NCBI RefSeq assembly: GCF_002113375.1
Contig: NZ_NEHO01000013.1
Coordinates: 1-64,000 of the forward strand
Length of the DNA stretch: 64,000 nt
DNA from: Pseudomonas sp. R37(2017)
GTDB taxonomy: Bacteria > Pseudomonadota > Gammaproteobacteria > Pseudomonadales > Pseudomonadaceae
Direction: 5' to 3'
Of this stretch, positions 26,302-34,037 are shown piece after piece. Position numbers and translations under genes: made by a program. The notes under the pieces were generated by a model. The model worked only from the letters and a program-made list of their open reading frames with translations. It was not told the DNA's origin and did not search any database. How positions within the stretch are numbered: position 1 is the first letter of the stretch; each line of letters opens with the position of its first letter.

Positions 26302-26766
26302 ATGAATGCTATCCACCTGAGTGAAGACGTGCGGGCGCGGATGGCCGAGCACAAGGTCCCCGTCGGTTTTGAACCCATGAGGTTGCGCGTCGGCTTTGTG
26401 CAGATGTGCGAGTCGGTGTACGTCGATTACACGCGCCTGGTGCTGGGCGCGCGAATTCTGCCGCAGCACCTGAACCCCTTGGGCATTGCCCACGGTGGCA
26501 TGCTCGCGACCCTGGCCGACACCTCCTTTGGAACGGTCATTCGCTTGATGTCGGAAAGCCAATTGCCGCCTGCGACCATCAACCTGAACCTGGACTACAT
26601 CAGTCCGGCCCACGAGGGCAGCTGGATCGAAGCCCATGTGCAGATCCACAAGCTGGGCCGACGCCTGAGCAACGCCAGCTGCTCATTGATGGACGGTGAG
26701 CGCCTGGTGGCGCGCGGTACTGCCACCTTCATCCAGAGCACGCGCTCCCTGCACGGACAGGCGTGA
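26302..26766 (+). CDS. PaaI-type hotdog thioesterase
   Basis: This 154-residue hotdog-fold protein has NPLGIAHGGMLATLADTSFGTVIR, the HGG...D motif of PaaI/YbgC-like acyl-CoA thioesterases. It then has TINLNLDYISPAHEGSWIEAHVQI. It may recycle CoA from stalled intermediates or release a final acid. It sits 18 bases after the flavoprotein gene. Confidence 0.82.
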   Translation: MNAIHLSEDVRARMAEHKVPVGFEPMRLRVGFVQMCESVYVDYTRLVLGARILPQHLNPLGIAHGGMLATLADTSFGTVIRLMSESQLPPATINLNLDYISPAHEGSWIEAHVQIHKLGRRLSNASCSLMDGERLVARGTATFIQSTRSLHGQA

Positions 26767-26802
26767 TCCGCATTTATCCATTTCTTGAGTCAGGAGCCTT
26801 GC

Positions 26803-27198
26803 ATGACCGACACGACCACGCCCATCGAAGGCGAAATGGGGCCAGAGGCCCAGTACCTGAGCTTCCTCGCCCAGAGCCGTTTCATGATCCAGCGCAGCCG
26901 TTCCACCGGGCGTTATGTGTTCTACCCGCGGGTGGTGATCCCGGGCACCGGCGAGACCGATCTGGAGTGGGTTCCCGCCAAGGGCACCGGCACGGTGTAT
27001 GCCATCACCGTCAACCGCGCCCGCCACGGCAGTCATAACGTCGCGTTGATCGACCTGGACGAAGGCCCGCGCATGATGTCGCGCATCGAAGGCCAGGAAA
27101 CCGCGCCAATCGGCAGCCGGGTCCGCGCACGCATTGTCGAGGAAGAGGGCGTGGCCATCGTCGTCTTCGATCCGATTGAACAAGGAGTCACAGCATGA
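26803..27198 (+). CDS. DUF35 OB-fold protein, partner of the thiolase-like enzyme
   Basis: This 131-residue protein belongs to the DUF35 OB-fold group (FYPRVVIPGTGETDLEWVPAKGTGTVYAITVN, NVALIDLDEGPRMMSRI, GSRVRARI). The usual N-terminal rubredoxin-like zinc ribbon with four cysteines is not visible. DUF35 proteins form complexes with thiolase-like proteins, and in steroid side-chain catabolism a DUF35 domain is needed for Ltp2-type retro-aldolase activity. The stop overlaps the following thiolase-like start (ATGA), fitting an obligate complex. The start at 26803 has CAGGAG upstream. Confidence 0.82.
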   Translation: MTDTTTPIEGEMGPEAQYLSFLAQSRFMIQRSRSTGRYVFYPRVVIPGTGETDLEWVPAKGTGTVYAITVNRARHGSHNVALIDLDEGPRMMSRIEGQETAPIGSRVRARIVEEEGVAIVVFDPIEQGVTA

Positions 27199-28346
27199 AT
27201 GAAGCGATTCGCGGCAAGACCGCCATTGTCGGCATCGGTACCGCCGGTTGCGGTGAAGCGAAAGGTTTCAGCGCCATCGAACTGCTGGGCCAGGCCTCGA
27301 TCAAGGCGATTGCCGATGCTGGCCTCGAGCTGCAGGACATCGACGGCATTTTCGCCGCCACCAGTTCCCATGCCTTCCCGACCCTGTCGGTGGCTGAATA
27401 CCTGGGCATCAAGCCCAGATACGTCGACGGCACCAACGTCGGCGGTTCCAGTTTCGAGATGCACCTGCTGCAAGCGACCCTGGCGCTGGAGGCCGGCCTG
27501 TGCAATGCCGCGCTGGTCTGCTACGGCTCCAACCAACGTACGGCGGGTGGGCGCCTGGTGTCGATGAGCGAGCCTCAGTGGCACGAATCGTTCTACAAAC
27601 CACGGCACCCGATCACCTCGTACTCGCTGGCGGCCAGCCGGCACATGCACCAGTACGGCACCACTCGCGAAATGCTCGCCGAGGTGGCTGTTTCGGCGCG
27701 TGGCTGGGCCAACCTCAACCCCGAGGCGTTCGCCCGTGGGCCGCTGACCATCGAAGACGTAATGGCCAGTCGCATGGTCAGCGATCCGTTGAGTTCCGCC
27801 GACTGCTGCCTGGTCACCGACGGCGGCGCGGCGGTGGTACTGGTGCGTTCGGATCGGGCACGGCACTTGCCGCAAAAACCGGTGTACTTCCTCGGCGCGG
27901 CCGGCGCCCAGTGGCACCGCTCGGTGGTCTGCATGCCGGACCTGACCGTCACTGCCGCTTCGGAAAGTGCGCCACGGGCCATGGAGATGGCCGGGGTCAA
28001 GCACGCCGATGTCGACCTGGTGATGCTCTACGATGCGTTCACCATCAACACCATCCTGTTCCTCGAGGACCTGGGCTTTTGTCCGAAGGGCGAGGGTGGG
28101 CGTTTCGTCCAGGGCGGGCACATCGCACCGGGTGGCGGCCTGGCGGTGAACACCAACGGTGGCGGATTGTCCTGCGTGCATCCGGGCATGTACGGGCTGT
28201 TCCTGATCGTCGAGGCGGTGACGCAGATCCGTGGCAACGCCGGCGCACGGCAGTTGAAAAAGGCCGATGTCGCGTTGCTGCACGGCAACGGCGGGACGCT
28301 GTCCAGTCAGGTCACGGCGTTCCTGGGCAGTGAAGCGGTGCTTTGA
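27195..28346 (+). CDS. Thiolase-like lipid-transfer protein lacking the nucleophile Cys (probable retro-aldolase)
   Basis: This 383-residue protein has the thiolase fold, but the region aligned with the active-site Cys reads DGTNVGGSSFEMHLLQA, with Val82 in place of Cys. The HDxF block is LMLYDAFTIN. The C-terminal loop is NTNGGGLSCVHPGMYG, keeping Cys and His. Loss of the nucleophile with a DUF35 partner is the hallmark of Ltp2-like aldolases that cleave 3-hydroxyacyl-CoA esters with a tertiary alcohol. Beta-ketothiolase activity is therefore unlikely. It is translationally coupled to the DUF35 gene and ends the 25315-28346 run. Confidence 0.8.
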   Translation: MNEAIRGKTAIVGIGTAGCGEAKGFSAIELLGQASIKAIADAGLELQDIDGIFAATSSHAFPTLSVAEYLGIKPRYVDGTNVGGSSFEMHLLQATLALEAGLCNAALVCYGSNQRTAGGRLVSMSEPQWHESFYKPRHPITSYSLAASRHMHQYGTTREMLAEVAVSARGWANLNPEAFARGPLTIEDVMASRMVSDPLSSADCCLVTDGGAAVVLVRSDRARHLPQKPVYFLGAAGAQWHRSVVCMPDLTVTAASESAPRAMEMAGVKHADVDLVMLYDAFTINTILFLEDLGFCPKGEGGRFVQGGHIAPGGGLAVNTNGGGLSCVHPGMYGLFLIVEAVTQIRGNAGARQLKKADVALLHGNGGTLSSQVTAFLGSEAVL

Positions 28347-28360
28347 TCCGGCTGGTCCTG

Positions 28361-28412
28361 AAATTGGTTCGAACGATCTAGAGCCAGTGGGCGGGCGGGG
28401 CGGGATACTCGA
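28361..28412 (+). promoter_or_regulatory. 24-bp conserved operator plus -10-like box upstream of the AraC gene
   Basis: The element at 28361-28384 contains TTGGTTCGAACGATCTAGAG and is identical over 24 bp to 30405-30428. GATACT at 28404-28409 resembles a sigma-70 -10 box with no good -35. The element is centred about 43 bases before the predicted start site, the usual position of a class II activator. A MalT-like LuxR regulator in this locus is a candidate binder. Confidence 0.6.
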
Positions 28413-28479
28413 CGTCAAGCCGAACACCCTCCTTGCAGGAGCAACGCTGCTGCAAGGTCCGCCTTTCAGGACCGACGTC

Positions 28480-29532
28480 ATGCACCCGCAGATCAAACCA
28501 TCGCCGGCAGTGCCACCCAACACCGTCTACCTGCCCACCCTGTTGCCGGCCATCGAAGGGCTGTTGCGTCGAGGCCTGGCCGTAGAGCGGATCGAAGCGG
28601 TGTTCCAGCGCAGCCTCGAAGAAATCAGGACGCCGCTGGTGCGAGTGCCGATCCTCATGTCCCGGCGCTTCTGGGACCTGGCCGTCGAATACAGCGGCGA
28701 TCCCGGCATTGGCCTCGAACTGGGACTGGACCTGCTGTCCAGGCAACCCAACGGCTTGAGCTATCTGTTTGATGCGGAGTCCTCGCTCAAGCGCGGGTTC
28801 GAGCATCTGGTGCGTTACATGGCCGAATTCCAGGGGCATTTTCGCAGCGAAGTGGTGTTTCGCGGGGATGAGGCGCAGGTGCGCCTGTATGACTGCGGCA
28901 GCCTCAAGGCGGCGCCTCAGATGGTCGACTACGTGATGGCCGGGTTGTGCGCGCTGGTGCGCCGCAAGATGTTGAGTTGCGGTCAGCCCGGCTTGCCCTT
29001 GCGGCACCTGTCGTTCGCCCACAGTGCGCTGACCGAGGCTTCACGTCATGCAACGGCCCTGCAAGCCTCGGTCAGTTGGGAACAGCCCTGGCATGCCTTG
29101 CACTTCGACCGCGACCTGTTCGTGCGCGAAGTGACCCGTCGCGACGAAGCACTGGTGTCGCGGTTGCAGGCGTTGATCGCGGACATCGACCAGCGCAGCC
29201 GGCCCACACTGCTGGCCGAAGTTTGCGATCAGATCGCCCTTGAGCTGTCCAATGGACCGACACTGGAGGCGTTCTGCAGCCGTCGTCACATCACGCGGCG
29301 AACCGCCCGTCGTCGTTTGCAGGCCCAGGGCGGACAGTACAGCGATCTGCTCGATGAATACCGTCGTTACCGGGCCTATGACTTGTTGAAGGGCTCGTCC
29401 CTGAATCTGATCGAAGTGACCGACCTGCTCGGTTACCGCGACCTTTCCAGCTTTTCCCGCGCCTTCCAGCGCTGGTATGGCAGCAGCCCTGGCGCCTGGC
29501 GCGAGCGGTTCGCCAAGCCACAAAAGCGCTAG
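28480..29532 (+). CDS. AraC-family transcriptional regulator (OruR/ArgR-like architecture)
   Basis: This 350-residue protein has an Arabinose_bd-type N-terminal domain (about 15-200, RFWDLAVEYSGDPGIGLELG) and a complete C-terminal double HTH (about 245-345). HTH1 is LEAFCSRRHITRRTARRRLQ and HTH2 is NLIEVTDLLGYRDLSSFSRA, followed by FQRWYGSSPGAWRERF. ATG 28480 is chosen because the protein then begins like relatives. It is probably a local activator of the catabolic genes. Its own promoter carries the shared 24-bp element, so it may be part of a cascade. Confidence 0.88.
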   Translation: MHPQIKPSPAVPPNTVYLPTLLPAIEGLLRRGLAVERIEAVFQRSLEEIRTPLVRVPILMSRRFWDLAVEYSGDPGIGLELGLDLLSRQPNGLSYLFDAESSLKRGFEHLVRYMAEFQGHFRSEVVFRGDEAQVRLYDCGSLKAAPQMVDYVMAGLCALVRRKMLSCGQPGLPLRHLSFAHSALTEASRHATALQASVSWEQPWHALHFDRDLFVREVTRRDEALVSRLQALIADIDQRSRPTLLAEVCDQIALELSNGPTLEAFCSRRHITRRTARRRLQAQGGQYSDLLDEYRRYRAYDLLKGSSLNLIEVTDLLGYRDLSSFSRAFQRWYGSSPGAWRERFAKPQKR

Positions 29533-29549
29533 ACAAGAGAATGATCACA

Positions 29550-30389
29550 ATGACAAAAACGTTCTCCGTTTCCAGCACCCTGATCAGCCTGTTGCTCGAT
29601 CATGCGTCTGCCCGGGGCCTGGACAGCTCGCAACTGTTGCTCGAGGCCGGTATCGGCCGCAGCCAGCTTTCGGACCCACTGCACAAGTTGCCCCATGAGC
29701 ACCTTGAATTGCTTTGCCAGCTCTGCGAGCGCGCCAGCGGCGACAGGCGCATGGGCTGCGACATGTCCCACCGCCTGACCGCCAACGGCCTGCACGGCTT
29801 GAACATCCTGATGGATTCGGCGCCGACCCTGGCCGAAGGCTTGCGTTGCCTGGAGCAGTTCCTGCCGTTGCTCACCGAACGCATGCGACTCGAGATGCGG
29901 CAAACCGCCGAATCGGTGGTTTTTACCCTTCGGGTACCGCAGCCGGCCCCCCATTTCTTCTGGCTCGATGCGGCCTTGTCGGCGTTGTTGCGCAACCTGG
30001 CGCGCCGCGTGGGCAAGGCACCCGGGCAATTGCTGCAAAAGGTCTGGATCACACCGCAACAGCAATGCACCGAGGCGCTGGATGAGTGGGGGGTGGCCTA
30101 TGAGTACGCGTCTTCGCCGGCCTTCGAGGTCCCGCTCGAAGCCCTTCAATGGCGCCATGTAAAAGCCGACGAGTTCTTCCATCGGACCATGCTCGAACAC
30201 TGGCAGTCGCTGCAACCGATCTCTGCCTGCGAAGACCAGGGGTTGGCCGAGGCACGGCTGTGGCTGAAAAGCTCCACCCATCCCATCGAGCACATCGCCA
30301 GCCTGATGGGCTATAGCCAGCCCGGCAATTTCACCCGGGCGTTTCGAAAGCAGTATGGCCTCACGCCCCGGCAGTATCGCCAGGCCTGA
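29550..30389 (+). CDS. AraC-family regulator with an apparently missing first helix-turn-helix
   Basis: The protein has about 279 residues, 50-60 short of its family. The N-terminal effector domain is present (SSTLISLLLDHASARGLDSS, DMSHRLTANGLHGLNILMD). After FFHRTMLEHWQSLQPISACE it jumps directly to the linker helix and second HTH (AEARLWLKSSTHPIEHIASL, GYSQPGNFTRAFRKQYGLTP). The usual first HTH is not there. It may be a degenerate regulator, a dominant-negative partner of the adjacent AraC protein, or a protein that binds half-sites. ATG 29550 is preferred to ATG 29541 for ribosome-site spacing. Confidence 0.8.
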   Translation: MTKTFSVSSTLISLLLDHASARGLDSSQLLLEAGIGRSQLSDPLHKLPHEHLELLCQLCERASGDRRMGCDMSHRLTANGLHGLNILMDSAPTLAEGLRCLEQFLPLLTERMRLEMRQTAESVVFTLRVPQPAPHFFWLDAALSALLRNLARRVGKAPGQLLQKVWITPQQQCTEALDEWGVAYEYASSPAFEVPLEALQWRHVKADEFFHRTMLEHWQSLQPISACEDQGLAEARLWLKSSTHPIEHIASLMGYSQPGNFTRAFRKQYGLTPRQYRQA

Positions 30390-30404
30390 GCAGCACGCGC
30401 CTGC

Positions 30405-30457
30405 AAATTGGTTCGAACGATCTAGAGCGTTTCAAAAAGGGCAGGCCGATACTCGAT
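30405..30457 (+). promoter_or_regulatory. Second copy of the 24-bp operator, upstream of the acyl-CoA dehydrogenase pair
   Basis: Bases 30405-30428 repeat exactly the element at 28361-28384. CGATACTCGA (30448-30457) follows at almost the same distance (44 versus 43 bases from the element start). The flanking DNA differs, so this is not a simple duplication but a conserved promoter arrangement. Confidence 0.6.
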
Positions 30458-30522
30458 GCCCGCTGCAAAGCCCTTGGCATTCACCCTGCCAGGTGTTCCT
30501 ACACACTGCTCGAGGAGTCTTG

Positions 30523-31719
30523 ATGGACATCCATTTCACCCCCGATGAGCTCGCCTTCCGTGAGGAGGTGCGCGATTTTCTGCACAAGAACTTGCCGGCC
30601 GATGTGGCGGCCAAGGTCAAGCTTGGCAAGCGTCTGTCCAAGGCCGATAACGTCAGCTGGATGCAAACGCTGAACAAGCGCGGCTGGTATGCCCCCATGT
30701 GGCCGGTCGAGCTGGGCGGCAAAGGCTGGAGCGTGGTGCACAAACACATCTTCGACGAAGAGTGCGCCGCTTACGGCGCGCCACGTGTGCTGCCGTTCGG
30801 CGTGGTGATGGTCGGGCCGGTCATCATCAAGTTCGGCACCCCGCAGCAGAAAGCCCATTACCTGCCGCGCATCCTCGACTCCACCGACTGGTGGGCACAG
30901 GGTTATTCGGAGCCGGGTGCCGGTTCCGACCTGGCGTCGCTGAAAACCCGCGCGGTGCGTGATGGCGACCACTACATCGTCAATGGCCAGAAGACCTGGA
31001 CCACCATGGCCCAGCACGCCGACTGGATTTTCTGCCTGGTACGTACCGACCCGGATGCACAGGCCCAGCGTGGCATTTCCTTCCTGCTGATCGACATGAA
31101 GACGCCGGGCGTGACCGTGCGGCCGATCATCACCCTGGACGGCGATCATGAAGTCAACGAAGTGTTCTTCGACGACGTGCGTGTGCCGGTGGCCAACCTG
31201 GTGGGCGAAGAGAACCAGGGCTGGACCTGCGCCAAGTACCTGCTGACCCACGAGCGTACCGGTCTTGCCGGCATCGGCGCGTCCAAAGCCTTGCTCAAGC
31301 ACCTCAAGGCCATTGCCGGTCGCGAGCTGTGCGACGGCCGTCCGCTGATTGAAGACCCGCTGTTCCGAGCGCAGATCGCCGAAGTGGAAATGCAACTGAT
31401 GGCCACCGAGATGAGCAACCTGCGCATCCTGGCCACCAGCAGCGAAGGCGGCGTGCCCGGTACGGAAAGTTCGATCCTCAAGGTCAAGGGTACCGAGATC
31501 CGCCAGGCCATTACCCACCTGTTGCGCAAAGCCGTCGGCCCATACGCGTTGCCGTTCCTGGAAGACGAACTGGAGAAGGCCTTCGGCGAAGACGAGCTGC
31601 ACACCGACTACAGCTCAACCGTCGCCAGCCAGTATTTCATCATGCGCAAGCTGTCGATCTACGGCGGCTCCAACGAAATTCAGAAGAACATCGTTTCCAA
31701 GATGATTCTCGAACTGTAA
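30523..31719 (+). CDS. Acyl-CoA dehydrogenase, large subunit (PimC-like)
   Basis: This 398-residue dehydrogenase has WAQGYSEPGAGSDLASLKTRA (FAD/substrate contact), FDDVRVPVANLVGEENQGW and the C-terminal YGGSNEIQKNIVSKMILEL. It resembles pimeloyl-CoA dehydrogenase large subunits and the steroid-type FadE proteins that work as alpha2beta2 heterotetramers. The partner is the next gene, 16 bases downstream. GAGGAG lies before the start ATG at 30523. It would introduce the alpha,beta double bond of a bulky acyl-CoA. Confidence 0.87.
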   Translation: MDIHFTPDELAFREEVRDFLHKNLPADVAAKVKLGKRLSKADNVSWMQTLNKRGWYAPMWPVELGGKGWSVVHKHIFDEECAAYGAPRVLPFGVVMVGPVIIKFGTPQQKAHYLPRILDSTDWWAQGYSEPGAGSDLASLKTRAVRDGDHYIVNGQKTWTTMAQHADWIFCLVRTDPDAQAQRGISFLLIDMKTPGVTVRPIITLDGDHEVNEVFFDDVRVPVANLVGEENQGWTCAKYLLTHERTGLAGIGASKALLKHLKAIAGRELCDGRPLIEDPLFRAQIAEVEMQLMATEMSNLRILATSSEGGVPGTESSILKVKGTEIRQAITHLLRKAVGPYALPFLEDELEKAFGEDELHTDYSSTVASQYFIMRKLSIYGGSNEIQKNIVSKMILEL

Positions 31720-31735
31720 TGAGGTCGCTCCGATC

Positions 31736-32878
31736 ATGGATTTCAAATTGACTGAAGAGCAGCAAATGCTGCAGGACACCGCTGCACGGCTGGTACGCGA
31801 TGCCTATGGCTTCGAGCAGCGGGAGAAATTTCGCCATACGGAACTGGGCCATGGCGAGGCCTTCTGGCAGACCCTGGGCGAGCTGGGCCTGACCTCGGTG
31901 CCGTTCGCCGAGCAGTACGGCGGATTTGGCGGCACTGGCGTGGAAACCATGCTGATCATGACCGAACTGGGCCGTGGCCTGTGCCTGGAGCCTTACCTGC
32001 AATCGGTGATCTATGCCGGCGGTCTGATCCAGCAACTGGGTAGCGAAGCGCAGAAAAATGACCTGCTGGGGCAGGTCGCCAGCGCTGAACTGCAACTGGC
32101 CGTGGCTTTCGAAGAGCCGCAAAGTCATTACCACCTCAATGACGTGCAGACCCGTGCCGAAGCTGTCGAGGGCGGTTTCAGGCTGTGCGGTCGCAAGGTG
32201 GCGGTCATCGGAGGCCAAAGCGCGAGCCTGATCCTGGTGTCGGCGCGGGTGGCGGGCAATGCCCGGGATGAAGAGGGTATCAGCCTGTTCCTGGTCGACC
32301 CGCAAGCCGAGGGCGTGAAACGCCGCGTCTACCCGACGGCCGATGGCCTCAAGGGTTGCGAGCTGTACCTGGACGACGTCTTTATCGAAGCCAATGCCTT
32401 GCTGGGCGAAAACGGCCAGGCCCTGGCTGCCCTGCGCTACCAGCAAGGGCGGGCCATCGCGGCCCAGTGCGCCGAAGCCACCGGCGCCATGGCCGCCGCC
32501 TGCGACCTGACCCTGGACTACCTCAAGCAACGCAAGCAATTCGGTCAACCGATCGGCAAGTTCCAGGTGCTGCAACACCGCATGGTCGATATGCGCACCG
32601 AACTGGACCAGGCCACTTCCATGGCCATGCTGGCCGCCTGTGTGGCTGATCAGCCGGACAGCGAAGAGCGCAGCCGCACCCTGGCCGCCGCCAAGTTCAT
32701 CGTCACCCGCGCCGGTCGTCTTGTCTGCGAGCAGAGCATTCAGTTGCACGGAGGCATCGGCCTGACCGATGAGTACGTGGGTTCACACTACGCCAAGCAC
32801 CTGGTGATGATCAGCCACCAGTTCGGCGACGACGACCACCACCTCAAGGCCTACAGCAAATTGATGCAGGTCGCCTGA
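31736..32878 (+). CDS. Acyl-CoA dehydrogenase, small subunit (PimD-like)
   Basis: This 380-residue dehydrogenase homologue has weaker FAD motifs: the MSEPGAGSD block of its partner is replaced by VAFEEPQSHYHLND, and GGSNEI is absent at the C-terminus. It keeps RKQFGQPIGKFQVLQHRMVDM and IQLHGGIGLTDEYVGSHYAKH. This is the pattern of the second subunit in heteromeric acyl-CoA dehydrogenases (PimD, FadE27/29 type), where cofactor and substrate sites are shared between subunits. It is the last gene before a REPIN cluster and the Etf genes. Confidence 0.85.
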   Translation: MDFKLTEEQQMLQDTAARLVRDAYGFEQREKFRHTELGHGEAFWQTLGELGLTSVPFAEQYGGFGGTGVETMLIMTELGRGLCLEPYLQSVIYAGGLIQQLGSEAQKNDLLGQVASAELQLAVAFEEPQSHYHLNDVQTRAEAVEGGFRLCGRKVAVIGGQSASLILVSARVAGNARDEEGISLFLVDPQAEGVKRRVYPTADGLKGCELYLDDVFIEANALLGENGQALAALRYQQGRAIAAQCAEATGAMAAACDLTLDYLKQRKQFGQPIGKFQVLQHRMVDMRTELDQATSMAMLAACVADQPDSEERSRTLAAAKFIVTRAGRLVCEQSIQLHGGIGLTDEYVGSHYAKHLVMISHQFGDDDHHLKAYSKLMQVA

Positions 32879-32900
32879 ACCGTTGGGATAACACCACCCC

Positions 32901-33243
32901 CTGTAGGAGCGAGCACGCTCGCGATGGTCGTCAACGCTAACACTGACAGCCTGACACCCCGCGGTGTCCGGGAATCCATCGCGAGTATGCCCGCTCCTGC
33001 ACAATGGGATAACGCCACCCCCTGTAGGAGCGAGCACGCTCGCGATGGTCGTCAACGATAACGCTGACAGCCTGACGCCCCGCGGTGTCTGGGGATCCAT
33101 CGCGAGCATGCTCGCTCCTACACAATCGGATAACGCCAGCCCTGTAGGAGCGAGCACGCTCGCGATGGTGGTCAACGATAACGCTGACAGCCTGACGCCC
33201 CGCGGTGTCTGGGGATCCATCGCGAGCGTGCTCGCTCCTACAG
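32901..33243. repeat. Three tandem REPINs
   Basis: REPINs at 32901-33002, 33022-33122 and 33142-33243 repeat with a 120-base period, including the linker GGATAACGCCA. Units two and three are nearly identical and the first is more diverged. They fill most of the 409-base gap between the acyl-CoA dehydrogenase pair and etfB; no gene is supported there. Confidence 0.88.
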
Positions 33244-33287
33244 GGGGAGGTATTTCCTGTGGGGCCACTTTTTTTTGGAGAGTTCTT

Positions 33288-34037
33288 ATGAAAGTCCTGG
33301 TCGCTGTAAAGCGCGTGGTCGACTTCAACGTGAAGGTGCGCGTCAAGGCGGACAACACCGGTGTCGATCTGGCCAACGTCAAGATGGCCATGAATCCGTT
33401 CTGCGAAATTGCCGTGGAAGAAGCCGTGCGTTTGAAAGAGCAGGGTATCGCCAGCGAAATCGTGGTGGTGTCCATCGGCCCGGCCGCCACCCAGGAACAA
33501 CTGCGCACTGCGCTGGCACTGGGTGCCGACCGTGGTGTTCTCGTAGAGTCGAATGACGAGTTGAATGCTCTCGCCGTGGCCAAGCTGCTCAAGGCTGTGG
33601 TCGACAAGGAACAACCACAATTGGTGATCATCGGCAAACAGGCCATCGACAGTGACAACAACCAGACGGGCCAGATGCTCGCCGCATTGAGCGGCTACGG
33701 TCAGGGCACCTTTGCCTCGAAAGTGGCGGTCAGCGGCAACACCGTGGCCGTCACCCGCGAAATCGACGGCGGCCTGCAAACCGTGGCCCTGAGCATGCCG
33801 GCCATCGTCACCACTGACCTGCGTCTGAACGAGCCGCGTTACGCGTCGCTGCCCAACATCATGAAGGCCAAGAAGAAGCCGCTGGAAACTGTCACGCCCA
33901 ACGCACTGGGCGTATCCACGCTATCCACCGTCAAGACCCTGAAGGTTGAAGCGCCAACGGCACGCAGCGCGGGCATCAAGGTCAAGTCGGTCGCGGAACT
34001 GGTCGAAAAACTGAAAAACGAAGCGAAGGTGATCTGA
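33288..34037 (+). CDS. etfB: Electron transfer flavoprotein beta subunit
   Basis: This 249-residue protein starts MKVLVAVKRVVDFNVKVRVK and carries the ETF-beta signature region VAKLLKAVVDKEQPQLVIIGKQAIDSDNNQTGQ, which binds AMP. It carries electrons from acyl-CoA dehydrogenases to ETF:quinone oxidoreductase. TTGGAG precedes the start. It is directly adjacent to etfA. A dedicated EtfBA copy inside a catabolic cluster suggests high flux through the three dehydrogenases of this locus; a housekeeping copy would normally exist elsewhere in the chromosome. Confidence 0.95.
   Translation: MKVLVAVKRVVDFNVKVRVKADNTGVDLANVKMAMNPFCEIAVEEAVRLKEQGIASEIVVVSIGPAATQEQLRTALALGADRGVLVESNDELNALAVAKLLKAVVDKEQPQLVIIGKQAIDSDNNQTGQMLAALSGYGQGTFASKVAVSGNTVAVTREIDGGLQTVALSMPAIVTTDLRLNEPRYASLPNIMKAKKKPLETVTPNALGVSTLSTVKTLKVEAPTARSAGIKVKSVAELVEKLKNEAKVI

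Noticed and set aside
32964..33287. N-terminal extension of EtfB through the REPIN array
   Set aside because: Translated REP sequence is not part of EtfB; the canonical start with TTGGAG is at 33288.
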